From Polyodon spathula (taxonomy: Eukaryota > Chordata > Actinopteri > Acipenseriformes > Polyodontidae): a DNA stretch of 64,000 nucleotides. The stretch lies in contig NC_054538.1 in NCBI RefSeq assembly GCF_017654505.1, forward strand, positions 55,123,786 through 55,187,785. Reading direction: 5' to 3'. Positions 53,201 to 64,000 of the stretch are shown here, piece by piece. The notes under the pieces are model-generated. The model saw only the letters and a list, made by a program, of their open reading frames with translations, was not told the origin of the DNA and searched no databases. Numbering within the stretch: position 1 is the first letter of the stretch; each line of letters begins with the position of its first letter. Both the position numbers and the translations under genes were made by a program.

Positions 53201-56200
53201 AAGATTGTATTTAGAGCAGCTTTACATAAATAATGAAATAATACCTACCCTCTCAATTCCCTCGTTGTGGTTATGATAATTAATCAAACACATGTGATAC
53301 AGAAAAGGGTTCCAGAGTAGGCAAGTGTTTCATGAAAATGTGTCAATTAGGAAATCAGATGTGAAACCATTTACTGCTTTGTATGTCAACGGTAAGATTT
53401 TAAAACCAATTCTAAAATGCACTGGAAGCCAGTGCAGTGAAACCAAACCAGGAGTCAAATGATTCTGTTTCTTTGTTCTGGTGAGAACCCTAGCATCTAG
53501 ATTCTGAACAAGCTGTAAACGTGATAAAGCATGACATGGAAGCCCAGCAAATAAAGCATTGCAGTAGTCAAGTCTAGACGAAACAAAAGCATGAATTAAC
53601 TTTTCAGCATCAGACAAAGAAAGAAAATATCTAATTTTAGCAATGATTTGCAGATTATGTTTTTTTTTTAAATATAACCCCCAAATCAAATTTTATATTA
53701 GAGGTCAGTTTACCCTGTGGCATGCTGGAAGCTTGCACAGGTAAATAGTGTGGGTGTGTTTTTATTTTGTTTGGCAGGGATGATTGATGATTGAATGATT
53801 GACCATCAATCAAGTCTCATCCACATGGTATACAAAGCAAGGAGAAAGCCTCTGTTAGCTGGAGGTAGTAGGAAGGTAAAGGCTGCAAGTAGCAGGGTGT
53901 GCTCAGAGCTAAAGCACTGGAATAGCGGTTGCATGTTTCTTTTTGTTTGTATAGTTCTTTTGTTTGTTTAACCCTTTTGTTTTTGTTAATAAATCCGCGC
54001 TCTTGCGCTTCTTCTGTTTCTGAGTCTGCTTCCTGAGGGTAGCCAACATGGATCGTGATGCTAACCTTTCACAAGCCCAAATCGATTTTCAAGGAATTTG
54101 CAAGCTTTAGTTCTTGCCAATAACCTAACAGCAAATACATTTTGAAACATCCTACTTTGAATATTAGCAAGACACTCTAGCAATGAAATAGCAGTCGTGT
54201 GACCAGATTTCATAGAAATATAAAGTGTATCATACGTGTAGTGTATCAGTGTAGTGTATCAGATAACAGTGAAAATGTACACTGTGTTTAAGAATGATCT
54301 CACCCAGTGGAAGCACATACAAAGAAAATAATATGGGACCAGTAAAAGAGCCCTGGGGAACACCACAATAGCAGATACTACTGATACAGACTCCCATAAA
54401 GAAACAAAGCACTGTCTGTTACAAACTAGTTTAGAACAGTTCCAGTCAGGCTAACCCAGTTTTTAAAATGATCAATTAAAATGGCACAGACCACAGCATC
54501 AAATGCAGCATTCAGGTCTAAAAGAACCAATTAGAACCAGTAAGTAATTCACCACTCTTACAAGGGCAATCTCTGTACTATGAGCAGATCAAACCCAACA
54601 CACTTTTCGTGGACATTACTACTATCCAGAAACCTGCTGAGTTGTTTCACTACTACCTTCAAGCACCTTAGCTAAGAATGGCAAGTTAGAAATGGGTCTA
54701 AAATGACTCAAAACAGTAGAATCTAAGTTAGAATTTTTTCAGTACAGGCTTAACCAAAGCAGTTTTGAATGCAGCTGAAGAACCTCGAGTTACACAAATA
54801 ACTAAATACATCTTTACCGAATCTAGTTGGAACAGGTGGCAGATTTCATCTGCATCACTAATGTATTGAAATCATTTAATGTAATCAAAGAAAACAATTC
54901 CATGACAGAGCCAATCTAGTGGGCACATTCAAATAGAAACAATCCTGATGATTTTGATCCTTAATGGTAATAATTTTACTTTGAAAACAGTTAGGAAATT
55001 CTTCACACAGGAAATCAGCAAATTCTGCTATGCATCAGCACTGTTGATGAGTATACAAGTTATGATTGCCATTCTAAAATGACAACTTACCTTTTTTGAG
55101 TGTGGCCATTTGTTTTTTCATCAGCAGGTAATTCAATAATAAGTACACAGGACTGGGCGTGCTCGAAGCCCTCCTTGTTATTGGGTGTTTTGGGAGAACA
55201 TTGGGTGTCTAGCATGAAGACCTACAAAGAACAGAAAAAGACATCTCTTAAGAGAGACCACAATAACGCCTTCAAAAAGTCAAAGAACACATTACTACAG
55301 TATAACTTCACTTTTAACTTTAATAAAACCAGAAGGACTTCCCTTACTTACCAGTAGCAGACAATCTCTTGAAAAATTATGAAATTCAACATAATGAAAT
55401 TTCCAACTGTATAGGAGTAATCAGTATGTATCCACTGGACAGGTGCTATTCTCAAAACCAGTACAAAAAACAAACTAGAACAATGCCAAGCACTCGACAA
55501 ACACAAGCAATCATGCTTTTATGTGTTATTTACATTTTTTTTTTCTTGTGTGTCAAAGTTTGTAGTGTACTTGCTGAAATGCCCTTGTGGTCTTTGTTAT
55601 GTTGGTAAGACAATCAAGGAACTTAACATGTGCACAGGGGAACACAAGAGTGTGATTAAAAATAAGGACATAAAATCACCAGTCGCAAGACACTTTAATG
55701 AACAACAAAAACACGATGTTTGCACTCCCAGATTTATGGGTGTTGAGCCTGTGGATACCCCATCTTGGGGAGGTGACCATAACTAACTTTGTAACAAAGA
55801 GAAGCTGCGTGGATTTGTATTGGAACTGCCTAGTGGTATGAATGAGGAACTGTAATTTACTGTTTCTTTAACTGTGTGTCTTTAATGAATTTGTAACATT
55901 ATATATATTAGACATATATTAGTATGTCTGTTTTTTATGTATGGTTTTGCCCGGATTAAAAACTTCTTTGTAACTGCCTTTTTAGACAGAATCTTGAGCC
56001 CAGTCTGTCAGTTTCATCAGCACCCCGCTAGATTGGAATGTAAGCAAAGACACATTCGAAACTAGTAAGCATGTTATTCCACTTCACTAGATAGACCCAG
56101 GCTTGTGGTATACATTAGGACTACATTATTTTATTTGTAGGGATATGTTATACAAATAGCTGCAATTAATTACTTAAAGAGGAACTGTACTTAAAACAAC

Positions 56201-59200
56201 AAGGCTCTCTAAATGCTCTGTATACATAACAAATGCATCTTGCTGCGCCAATTTTGTTAAAATGTAAAGCCAGTATTACAACTTTTTTGTCAGCTTTCTG
56301 GGTCAGCTGTAAATGCAGGCTGCCGCCATATTGGAAGCTTTCTGGTGCCGCTGTTACATCATATCGGTGACAGCCACCCACACCAGTGAACGCCGACATG
56401 GTGAATTGTGTTGGAATGCAAAGCGTTCAGGTGCAAAAATAACAAAAGGAAAATCAGTAACAAAAAGTATTTTTGTGTACCTAAGCCTTTAAACCAACAA
56501 AGGGCGGCCATAACAAAACAATGGATACATAATATAGGAATGGGACATCCGCTCAATAGAATACTGTGTGTGACTGTAGAGCGAGTCAATGACAGGACGT
56601 CACATGACAGAAGAGAGCTCCAAAGCATTCAATGTTCATTTATTTTAATGGTTTTTATATGATATACTGCTCAAAGAGAGGCTGAAAATGTGTGAAAAGC
56701 TTTAGTTAACATGTTTTCTATTGAAATAATTCTCCTTTAATGTGGTAATTGTATTGATGTTACTAAAATAGATCAATTAACATGACTAATAATTGAATAA
56801 TCTGTTTTAATTGTATTTAATCCTCTTGGTATGGTTTACCTCAAATTAATGATCTGTGATGGACTGAGGAAGGCCTGTGGCTGCAATGACTTCGCATTGA
56901 CCTGGAACTGTCCCTTTTTTGTATTTAGCTCTTGTTTTTGTAAATAAAACATGAAAGCATGATTGCTCGTGTTTGGCAAGTGCTTGGCATTCTACTTTTT
57001 CTTGTTGATATCTTCTGCCTTTAGCACGCCAACAAAACAATACCATTTTTACAGCTTGCTCTATCTTTTAACTACCAAAACTGTACAAAAAAAAAATCCT
57101 GATTGTGTTCTACAGTGTATTTCTAAAACCTCAAGTGAGCATCTGACTTGTCTGGTTTTGGAAAGCGTTTCTGTGATTTTGAGATTCTAAAACGTGTTCA
57201 CCTTCTGCTTAAAGGAGTAATACCAAAGTACATATATAAAAAAACCCTCCTCTTTCATACACTTCATTATGCACAACCATAAGTTTAATAGCAGTATTTA
57301 GTTTTCTCTTCCAATTCATGCGAATTAGGTGTTCATGAAAATTGGAGGTTAACTGCAAGAGCTGCATCTAAGCAAAGTGTTAGTGGGCATTGTTAGATCT
57401 TCTCATAGCTGCAAGCACAATTACCATATAACTGATATATGAATAGTTATTCATTGCCCCTGTCTGGGAAAACAGATGAAATCAGTGTCGTGAAGGGAGT
57501 GTGTTTAAATCCTATAAGTGTGTGTGTACCTGCTGTGCCATGGCTCGGATTCTCCAGTACTCTGCCTCTGCAGTTGCTGAGTGGGAAGGAGCTGCTACCT
57601 TCACCTCACACGCATCTCCAGAGAAGCTATCTGAGCCGCTGTGGAAGCAGGCCAACAGGTTCTACAAATGCAGAAAAAAAACAATACAGTCAGCAATGTT
57701 CAGTCACTTGACGGGTTATTTAAACTACAATCATTTCCATTCTCAAACCATTTTCGAAATTCGCAAACTTTCCGATTATGCTGAACGTGTTTCTTATTTT
57801 TACCACACACTCCTTACAGAGGTCACATGAAGAAACAGAGAGATTGAAAACACACAAGTCTGTGAAGCAGAGCCGGAGCTTGAGGAAGCAGAGCCAAAGA
57901 TGTTGAGGAAGCAGAGCCAGAGCTTGAGGAAGCAGAGCCGGAGCTTGAGGAAGCAGAGCCAAAGCTTGAGTCTGAGAAGCAGAGCCAGAGCCTGAGTCTG
58001 AGAAGCAGAGCCAGAGCTTGAGGAAGCAGAGCTGGAGCTTGAGGAAGCAGAGCCGGAGCATGAGGAAGCAGAGCCGGAGCTTGAGGAAGCAGAGCCGGAG
58101 CTTGAGGAAGCAGAGCCGGAGCGTGAGGAAGCAGAGCCGGAGCTTGAGGAAGCAGAGCCGGAGCTTGAGGAAGCAGAGCCAGAGCGTGAGGAAGCAGAGC
58201 CAGAGCGTGAGGAAGCAGAGCCAGAGCGTGAGGAAGCAGAGCCAGAGCTTGAGGAAGCAGAGCCAGAGCTTGAGGAAGCAGAGCAGAGAGTTTGAGCTTT
58301 TCCAACAACTCTCATGTTTTCAATTTCTCTACACTTTTTCATGTTACCCCTTAAAATACATTGCGGGGATGAGGCAGAATTGCAGTAATTAAGTATCTGG
58401 AAGGATCTATTTAGTACATTTACTTCACTAGTAGCATTAAAAAAACAAAACAAAACACAAAACGTTCAAATAACAATGTGTGTGCTTTTTATACAGGAAA
58501 ACATGGGACCACATCAGGTGAAATTTACTGGACTTCTTCTCTCTATGTAATTTAAGAATTTGAATTACATAGTGCCCAATTCACAAACTGTTTCTCTTGG
58601 CTTTAGTACCATTTCTAACTTAATATCATTACTAATATCATTCTTCAGCATACAATCTAACCTATCCACAAAGGTCAGCGAGTGCTTAAAATTAATGTTA
58701 TTCACATGTTTTCTTAATAGCGTTTTGTGAACGCATTTCGTGTCTTCCTGCGTTAATTGTATAATCTGTGTAATCCACAAAGGCGTAATGTACCGCTTGG
58801 GTTTTATACCCCATTGAACTGCACGGAATGGCAGGACCGGGATGCGAACCTGTGACCATGTGGTTAAAAGACGAACAACTTACCAGTCAACTAAAGAGTA
58901 AGCTCGCTAGTCGAAAGGAAAGTACATCTTATGCTGATGGTAGCATTATAAACCCATAAGCCACTAGGACGGGGATCAATACAGTAAGACACTTTTTTAG
59001 CAACTTCTCAATGAAGAGTTACTAAACCAGGAGAAGTCAGCTTTTAAAAACAATAGGTGTATTAACCCCATTCTTATACACGAAAGTAGTAGGAAGATGT
59101 ATGCCGTTCTTTGGTTACATAGAATCCATCATAGGGCAAGAATTAGGCTTGGTAAATCCTCTCTGCCCCCGTTCAGACCCCAATTACATTTAGACAGTTT

Positions 59201-60267
59201 TCCAGATTACATATTTGTTAAAAAGTTTCACCTCACATGGCAGGCAATATTAGAATTACGCGAGGAGCTTAAATCCTAATTGGAATCTGTACCAGGCAAT
59301 CACATGCAATATCTGTTGAGGACAAGGCTAAGATTGTATCTGCTGCATTTTCTGCAATTATACGGCATTTAAAAAAACCCCAAAAAAAACAAAATAAACA
59401 AAAAAAAAAAACAGTGTACGTTATTTCCAATTAATTATTATAATTATGAAGTCATACACCAAAATTCTACAAATTCCTATTAAAAAAAAAAAAAAAAGAA
59501 TCTTGCAGAAGGTTGATAAGCCACATGATCTAATCCAATTGAAATGTTTGGTTGGGATATCTGATCGGACTGTCACATAATTGATTTTGTTTATGTTGTA
59601 GTCAGAGATTCATTTAGTAATGTTTGAAACAATGACCAAACAACTTATGTATTTGTTGATTTGCCTCTTAGGTAGGCTGCAAGTGTAAAACAAAACATAT
59701 GATGAAACAAATAGGCTACATTAAGATGCCCAGTGTGTCCTTTATTACATTTTTATTTCATATACATGTACTAGTGGGTAACCCTGTAGGCACCATAACA
59801 AAAATAGTTTAAACTATGTATAATGTGAAGGGTTGCATGTAGTTAGACTCATGACATTGAACATGAAATTCCACAGTATAATCATATTACATTTTCATAT
59901 TGCAAATACACACGCAATCAATGTATAAAATAGTCTGAAAACAAAAAAATCTAATAAAAGCAATGGTGTTTTTGTACTGTATTACATAGCATATTTAAAC
60001 ACATCTGGAGATGTAGTACATACAATTAGTGGCTAACCGAGGACTGAATGCCCAAAATAAATATCCAGAGGCAGTCCAGTACCCAAGCAGATTTGTAACC
60101 AGGAGGTCCCCAGCTCAAATCCTGTGTGACCCTGAGCAAGCCACTTAACCTCCTTGTGCTCCGCCTTTCGGTTGAGACATTGTTGTAAGTGACTCTGCAG
60201 CTGCAGCGTAGTTCACACACCCTAGTCTCTGTAAGTCGCCTTGGATAAAGGCAGCTGCTAAATACAC

Positions 60268-60324
<57 letters not shown>

Positions 60325-62372
60325 CAATCCTGTAAAACTATTAAGACTTTATAGAGACAACTTTTGCTTTACCTTGACTGGTTCTAGAGTGGCAGAGAAA
60401 GCATCTTGCAGTGCAAAACAGGAAAGTCTCCACATCTCTTCTGTAAACACAGGTCCAGCAGTAACAAGTACATACCTGCAACAAGAACAAAGTGATAACC
60501 CATACCGCAAGGGGAGACCCATTAGCACAATCTCCTCAGTGTTGGCAACAGTTCAGGCTTTCTTTATATTAAAAAAAAATTAATTGACTCAAGACTACAC
60601 TGAAAGTTACACTTTAAAACAATAGCTGCACATTCCTATAAATGCCAATGCATTAGATGTTATTTCTGTGGTGGTCCACTTGGATTCACTATGAGCTTCT
60701 GGCCATTTTTAAAACGATCATCGGAGCTATAAAAATCAGAAAAGAAATAATAAGAAAACTTTGGTTCCGATGCTACCCCATGCAACCCTATCAAACTGAT
60801 TTTGCTGCCATGGTTTATTTGTCTGTATCTTGCTTTTTGATGCATACCCACAACTGAAAGCTTGACAGTGTGTCGGTTCAATTTTGCCATTCCATTTTCA
60901 GCCAGTTGTGTGTCAAGACTCAGACTACAATTTTGGTTGATGGAATTTAAATCTTTTTTTAAAGGGGTGCACAAAGTTAGCACTTTACTGTCTTCCATGA
61001 CACTAAATGTAAAAAACTGCCTTTCAATCCTTTGGAAAGAAACTTCAAAGCAGTGCTTGTTGCCATATTAGTATATTGCATCTTTTTAATGTTCCTCACC
61101 CAAAAGAATAAGTAGACACAGTGGTAATAACAAGAGTTGTGTTTTTTATGGCCCACACAGAAAATATCACAATGTAAGTTTGTCACCCCTGCTCTAAGAC
61201 ACTGTTTTGTGAATCAGAAGATATCTGGATTCTTTCTGGCCTTGAATGCAGCGATATTCACCATGTTGTCTCAGATTCTTACAAAAAAGATCCTCATTGA
61301 GGGTCTACTGTAATATTTTATACTTTCAAATATTCTCAACATTCTGCTGATCCATGTTAATAGGGGGCACTGCTACTGGAAGGGGCTTTTTGGGAACTGT
61401 AATCTCCTGTGAGTCACATACTGAGTTTATCCCTCACCTAATGCAGGAGCAGCCCACTCTGGAGATGATTTCAGCAGGCTCTGCCACACAAGCAACCAGA
61501 AGCTTGAAAAGATCCTTCAGCATCAAATTAATCATGTTTTCATAACCAATATCTGTCAGAAAGGACAAGTGTTGTAAAAGCATTGTAAATCCATGGGCCC
61601 TATTCACAAATTGTTTTAAGGAATGTTTATAGACTAAACAGTGTTTTAAAGAAAAACACTTTGGTTAAATAACTTTCAGCTACTATGAAAATAACACTGG
61701 GATACTATAATAGCAGTGTATTGCCCTGAAGAAATGTTAGCAGAACTATTAGCAGACATGAGCGTAATCAGCAATGGGATTAGCATTCTACTCATGGTTC
61801 TTACAGATGCAGCCCTTGTGCTGACACTGGGCAACGTTCTTAAAGCTGTTTACTCCAAATAGTAATTTGTGTAAATTTTGTCTGAAAGTAAAGAACACGA
61901 TTTACGATTCTGAAAGAATAAGCAACAACTTCAGACTACCAAAAAGCCATAAAATTATGCACCTGGGTTGACTTTTTCAGGTTTGGTATATTTATTGGGT
62001 GTATTTTAACTGAAAAAAATCATGTTAATGAAAATTCAGAGATAATAGCTTTAAGAATCTAACCCATTGTCCTAGAACAGAATCATCGCATTGAAAATGT
62101 TTTACCATGTTTTGCCAGCTTTGGTCCTGGTGTTAATAACAATCTTAGAATAAATAGCTAAGCACAGTTTTCCCTACATGTTTTAATAGTTTTACCTGAA
62201 TGGATGAAGCTGTGAATATGTTCCACCACAAGCTCGCAGGACAAGCCAATAGCATGTTTGAAATTAGATGCGGCTACATCCCAGTAAGAGTGATCACCAC
62301 GGCTACGCTGGAGCCACAGCGACATCACAGGAAGAAGAAGCTGGATGACAGAAAATATGGCAAACCCAGCCC
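50067..62372 (-). CDS. arfgef3: ARFGEF3 (BIG3), C-terminal seven coding exons
   Basis: Seven minus-strand exons (62372-62196, 61552-61438, 60475-60373, 57661-57530, 55221-55091, 52134-50910, 50258-50067) join with matching phases into about 690 codons ending in a stop. The product matches the last third of ARFGEF3, about 2,170 residues in human. ARFGEF3 is a large BIG/Sec7-family protein of the secretory pathway, reported to affect insulin granule biogenesis. The part here is the helical C-terminal region; the Sec7-like domain lies off the right edge. Distinctive blocks: [80 protein letters not shown] and a perfect-looking C-terminal block [20 protein letters not shown]. No stop or frameshift is seen, so the gene looks intact. 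The introns are packed with transposons. Confidence 0.96.
50910..52134 (-). CDS. arfgef3: ARFGEF3 large penultimate exon
   Basis: 1,225 nt, acceptor CATGCTACAG, donor GTAAAC. One base completes Arg, then [20 protein letters not shown] and 398 further codons to EAQIQ. Contains the helical block [20 protein letters not shown], an acidic, probably disordered [20 protein letters not shown], then [20 protein letters not shown], and a Ser/Pro/Thr-rich linker (about residues 225-290 of the exon) that is less conserved. The open frame continues four codons past the donor, which is intron read-through, not protein. Confidence 0.97.
52135..53325. other. ARFGEF3 intron sequence
   Basis: No further exon or recognisable repeat. 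Confidence 0.45.
53330..55040 (-). mobile_element. L2-type LINE, degraded, with an LTR inserted
   Basis: Minus-strand translation with frameshifts gives RT blocks in order: [16 protein letters not shown] (about 54670), [34 protein letters not shown] and HFHCY (54360-54280), then after an interruption [36 protein letters not shown] and [17 protein letters not shown] (53640-53390). The catalytic YADD region reads YLIHYTDT and is mutated. It lies in the same orientation as ARFGEF3, in an intron. The gap at 53716-54048 is an LTR. Confidence 0.87.
53716..54048 (+). mobile_element. LTR nested in the L2 copy
   Basis: The block begins TGTGGCATGCTGG and ends GTAGCCAACA, with a polyadenylation signal (GTTAATAAATCC) at about 53988. 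Its organisation and TGTGGCA start resemble the LTR at 6563-7000. It interrupts the RT frame of the L2. The right boundary and target duplication are unclear. Confidence 0.6.
55091..55221 (-). CDS. arfgef3: ARFGEF3 exon ([10 protein letters not shown]...)
   Basis: 131 nt, acceptor TTCTTTGTAG, donor GTAAGT. Reads [43 protein letters not shown] and two bases of Arg. Confidence 0.95.
55500..56080 (+). mobile_element. Second Penelope-like element, 3' fragment
   Basis: The plus frame reads [20 protein letters not shown] (GIY-YIG core in LCYVGKT), [20 protein letters not shown], then [17 protein letters not shown] and, after a stop, [15 protein letters not shown]. This is a more typical GIY-YIG than the copy at 8,940. 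The 3' part includes GTTTCATCAGCACCCCGCTAG. No RT is present. It lies between two ARFGEF3 exons, antisense to the gene. Confidence 0.85.
56174..56740. mobile_element. TTAA-bounded MITE
   Basis: The left tip TTAAAGAGGAACTGTAC and the inverted right tip (TTAAAGGAGAATTATTT when reversed) form terminal repeats, each including TTAA, the target of piggyBac and Kolobok groups. The 567-bp interior has no transposase frame. It lies in an ARFGEF3 intron. Confidence 0.6.
57530..57661 (-). CDS. arfgef3: ARFGEF3 exon ([10 protein letters not shown]...)
   Basis: 132 nt (44 codons, phase 0 at both ends), acceptor CATTTGTAG, donor GTACAC. Reads [44 protein letters not shown]. Confidence 0.95.
57863..58288 (+). 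repeat. 21-bp minisatellite, about 20 copies
   Basis: Unit GAAGCAGAGCCGGAGCTTGAG, with variants CCA/CCG, CTT/CGT/CAT and two irregular units (with GATGTT and GTCTGAGAAG inserts). In one plus frame the unit reads EAEPELE, but irregular units shift the frame, so no continuous protein results. It lies in an ARFGEF3 intron, 200 bp from an exon. Confidence 0.95.
58820..58925 (-). repeat. tRNA-like sequence, probably pseudogene or SINE head
   Basis: The minus strand has an A-box-like TTTAGTTGACTGGTAAG and a B box GGTTCGCATCC about 35 bp later. The anticodon and acceptor stems do not pair, so it is not a working tRNA. Confidence 0.35.
59080..59282 (+). mobile_element. PIF/Harbinger transposase N-terminal fragment
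   Basis: The plus frame 59097-59279 reads [55 protein letters not shown]. The pattern F...FRLTxxAILELxxxLxxxL is the start of Harbinger nucleases in fish. It ends in a stop; no DDE region follows. Confidence 0.6.
60050..60322 (+). mobile_element. tRNA-derived SINE with (ATT)-type tail
   Basis: Contains AACCAGGAGGTCCCCAGCTC then AAATCC (B-box-like), GTGACCCTGAGCAAGCCACT then TAACCTCC, and the end CGCCTTGGATAAAGGCAGCT then GCTAAATA, followed by (ATA)n at about 60268-60322. This is a widespread fish SINE 3' structure sharing its tail type with L2 LINEs. Confidence 0.88.
60373..60475 (-). CDS. arfgef3: ARFGEF3 exon (YVLVTAGP...)
   Basis: 103 nt, acceptor CTTGTTGCAG, donor GTAAAG. One base completes Arg, then [34 protein letters not shown], ending on a codon boundary. 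Confidence 0.95.
61438..61552 (-). CDS. arfgef3: ARFGEF3 exon (DIGYENMI...)
   Basis: 115 nt, acceptor TCTGACAG, donor GTGAGG. Completes Asp, then [20 protein letters not shown] and [17 protein letters not shown], ending with two bases of an Arg codon. Confidence 0.95.
62196..62372 (-). CDS. arfgef3: ARFGEF3 exon (AGFAIFSV...)
   Basis: 177 nt, acceptor CCCTTTAG, donor GTAAAA. Reads [58 protein letters not shown]. Begins with two bases (GG) likely completing a Trp codon, as LWAGF is expected. The preceding exon is outside the window. Confidence 0.95.
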
Positions 62373-62945
62373 CTAAAGGGAAAAACAAAACAAACAAGCT
62401 TAGAAGGGAAGAGAGAAGGAAAGCGGCTTATTTCAAGAAGTTGGAGACTGCACTAAAAAAGTAGCTTTCATATGCAAATGATGTGGATTTTGATTCCTTA
62501 CACCAGGAAATTTGGACTGTCCTGACGACAGGGACGGCTTGTAGTCAATAATTTAATAACATAAAAATAACAATATTGATAGTCAAATGGGATTGGACCT
62601 TAAATGACCACTGATAACAAATTGAGGATTTGTATCCCTACTTAACACATATAATTCCCTGTTTATATTAGTACAGTCGAAAATCTGTATGGAAAAGGCT
62701 GATTTGAAAGCGATAGAACAGACACTGCAGCCTGGCATCTGACTGAACTGTTTAATACTGTGTAGCTGCAACTGGATCAACAGGAAATATATAAAAAAAG
62801 ATACAGTATATTTTATTAAACAAGGCTGCAATATTTCTATTCTAAAATCTAGAAAAGGTCTTCATTTCATGTGTTTCTATGACATATTGGGGGAACATAT
62901 GTAGGGGTTGGACACAAAATGTAGTTTTAATTTTTCACTGTTTTG

Positions 62946-62946
<1 letters not shown>

Positions 62947-63031
<85 letters not shown>
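62947..63031. repeat. (GATA)n(GA)n microsatellite
   Basis: About five GATA units then about 60 bp of GA, directly adjoining the Tc1 copy. Confidence 0.95.
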
Positions 63032-63033
<2 letters not shown>

Positions 63034-63034
63034 T

Positions 63035-64000
63035 TGCAAAAGTATTAAAAACCAGAATGCTCAAACTGAAGACTTCTAAGGGTAAGATAAGTTACAGTAA
63101 ATGTCAGCAAAAACTAAAGAGAAAAAACTGAAATATGTTGATTGCATATATAATGAGACCTGTCAACTCAATATTTGGTGGAAGCACCTTTGACAGCAAT
63201 TAGAGCCGCAAGTCTTTTTGGGTAAGCCTCTACCAACTTTACACTTTGTGCCCATTCTTCTTGGCAGATTTGCTGAAGCTCTCTCAAGTTGCTTGGGGAT
63301 CGCTTATGGATAGCAGTTTTCAAATCTTTCCACACATTCTCAATAGGATTCAAGTCAGGACATTAACTGGACCACTCAAAGACATTCACTTTCTTATTCT
63401 TAAGCCACTCCAGTGTAGTTTTGGCCTTGTGCTTTGGATCATTGTCCTACTAAAAGGTGAATTTTCGCCCCAGTTTTAAGTCTTTAGCAGACAATCCTAA
63501 CAAGCTTTCCAGTCCCTGCTGAGGAGAAGCATCCCCATAGCATGATTCTGCCACCACCATGCTTGACTGTAGGAATGGCGTTGACTGAGGAATGTGCTGT
63601 GTTGGGTCTGTGCAAATGTAACGCTTGGCATTTAGACCAAAAAGTTCCAATTTGGTCTTGTCTGACCACAACACCTTTTGCCACATTTTTGCAGGATCAC
63701 TCAGGTGCTTTGTTGTAAACTCCATGCAGGCTTTGAGATGGCTTTTTTTAGTAATGGCTTCCTTTTTGCCACCATGCCATCAAGGCTATTTTTGTGAAGT
63801 ATTCTGGATATTGTTGACTGATGCACATTTTCTCCCATCTCAGTAGTTGTAGTCTCTGTAGTTCTTTCATAGTTGTCGTTGGCCTCACAGTGGCATCCCT
63901 CACCAGTTTCCTCCTTGCCCGGCTGCTCAGTTTGGAGGGATGGCCTGATCTAGGCAGTGTCTGGGTGGTACAATGCACCTTCCATTTCTTGATGATTGAG
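63035..64000 (-). mobile_element. Tc1-like transposon, partial, runs off the window
   Basis: Minus frames read LPRSGHPSKLSSRARRKLVR, DATVRPTTTMKELQ, then KMWQKVLWSDKTKLELFGLN, KHGGGRIMLWGCFSSAGTGK and, near the end, MNPIENVWKDLKTAIHKRSP with the third catalytic acidic residue of the DDE triad (Glu in NPIENVW). Several frameshifts separate these. The 3' terminal part CTTGCAAAAGTATT is at 63035. It is a different subfamily from the copy at 3.4 kb. Confidence 0.88.

Noticed and set aside
57863..58288. Regularly repeated array resembling a CRISPR
   Set aside because: Units are contiguous 21-bp repeats with no unique spacers, in a vertebrate intron.
57800..58453. Long Ser/Ala/Gly-rich and Leu/Ala/Pro-rich minus ORFs, and an Arg/Lys/Ser/Gln-rich plus ORF
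   Set aside because: All are translations of the 21-bp minisatellite in different frames.
58820..58925. Functional tRNA gene
   Set aside because: A and B boxes are present but the anticodon and acceptor stems do not pair.

Overview
The window is vertebrate nuclear DNA: intron-containing genes with GT/AG splice sites, long (AT)n and (GA)n microsatellites, and many decayed transposons. The repeat mix is L2 and CR1 LINEs, two Penelope-like elements, a DIRS1-type tyrosine-recombinase retroelement, PIF/Harbinger, Tc1/mariner and tRNA-derived SINEs with an (ATT)n tail or an AATTGGCGACTAAATT-type tail. This points to a ray-finned fish, most likely a non-teleost lineage such as sturgeon, paddlefish or gar. 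That is inference from repeat families; no species can be read directly.

Genes. (1) 50,067-62,372, minus strand: the last seven coding exons (about 690 codons, ending at the stop) of ARFGEF3/BIG3. All reading-frame phases join. (2) 28,696-30,186, plus strand: three exons of COX20, a mitochondrial cytochrome c oxidase assembly factor; the start exon was not found. (3) 14,999-19,483, minus strand: exons that look like the C-terminus of CATSPERE, an accessory subunit of the sperm CatSper calcium channel. (4) 11,572-11,613, minus strand: a first coding exon matching DESI2. CATSPERE followed by DESI2 on the same strand, with COX20 nearby, matches the gene neighbourhood I know from human 1q44. ARFGEF3 comes from human 6q23-24, so its place here only about 20 kb from COX20 is notable. 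(5) 33,393-33,788, minus strand: a transmembrane exon resembling a class II cytokine receptor. (6) 26,095-26,958, minus strand: exons of an unrecognised single-pass membrane protein. (7) 41,328-41,472, minus strand: one unassigned candidate exon.

Layout. 0-10 kb is almost all repeats: Harbinger, L2, Tc1, CR1, a solo LTR with target duplication, and a Penelope element with GIY-YIG domain. 11.5-19.5 kb holds DESI2 exon 1 and the CATSPERE exons, with an L2 fragment, two solo LTRs, a 160-bp tandem duplication, a CR1 3' end and a SINE between them. 20-25 kb is dominated by a DIRS1 remnant. 26-34 kb has the unknown membrane gene, COX20, a MITE, a full SINE and the receptor-like exon. 34-50 kb is gene-poor, with LTR pieces, fold-back elements and microsatellites. 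50-64 kb is ARFGEF3, whose introns carry an L2 with an LTR inserted in it, a second Penelope element, a TTAA-flanked MITE, a 21-bp minisatellite, a Harbinger piece, a SINE and a Tc1 copy running off the right edge.

There is no operon-like or defence-like system. The genes are unrelated in function and simply neighbours. I saw no convincing new biological system. The most useful leads are the exon-level gene calls, the conserved CATSPERE-DESI2 order, and several structurally clear transposon insertions.
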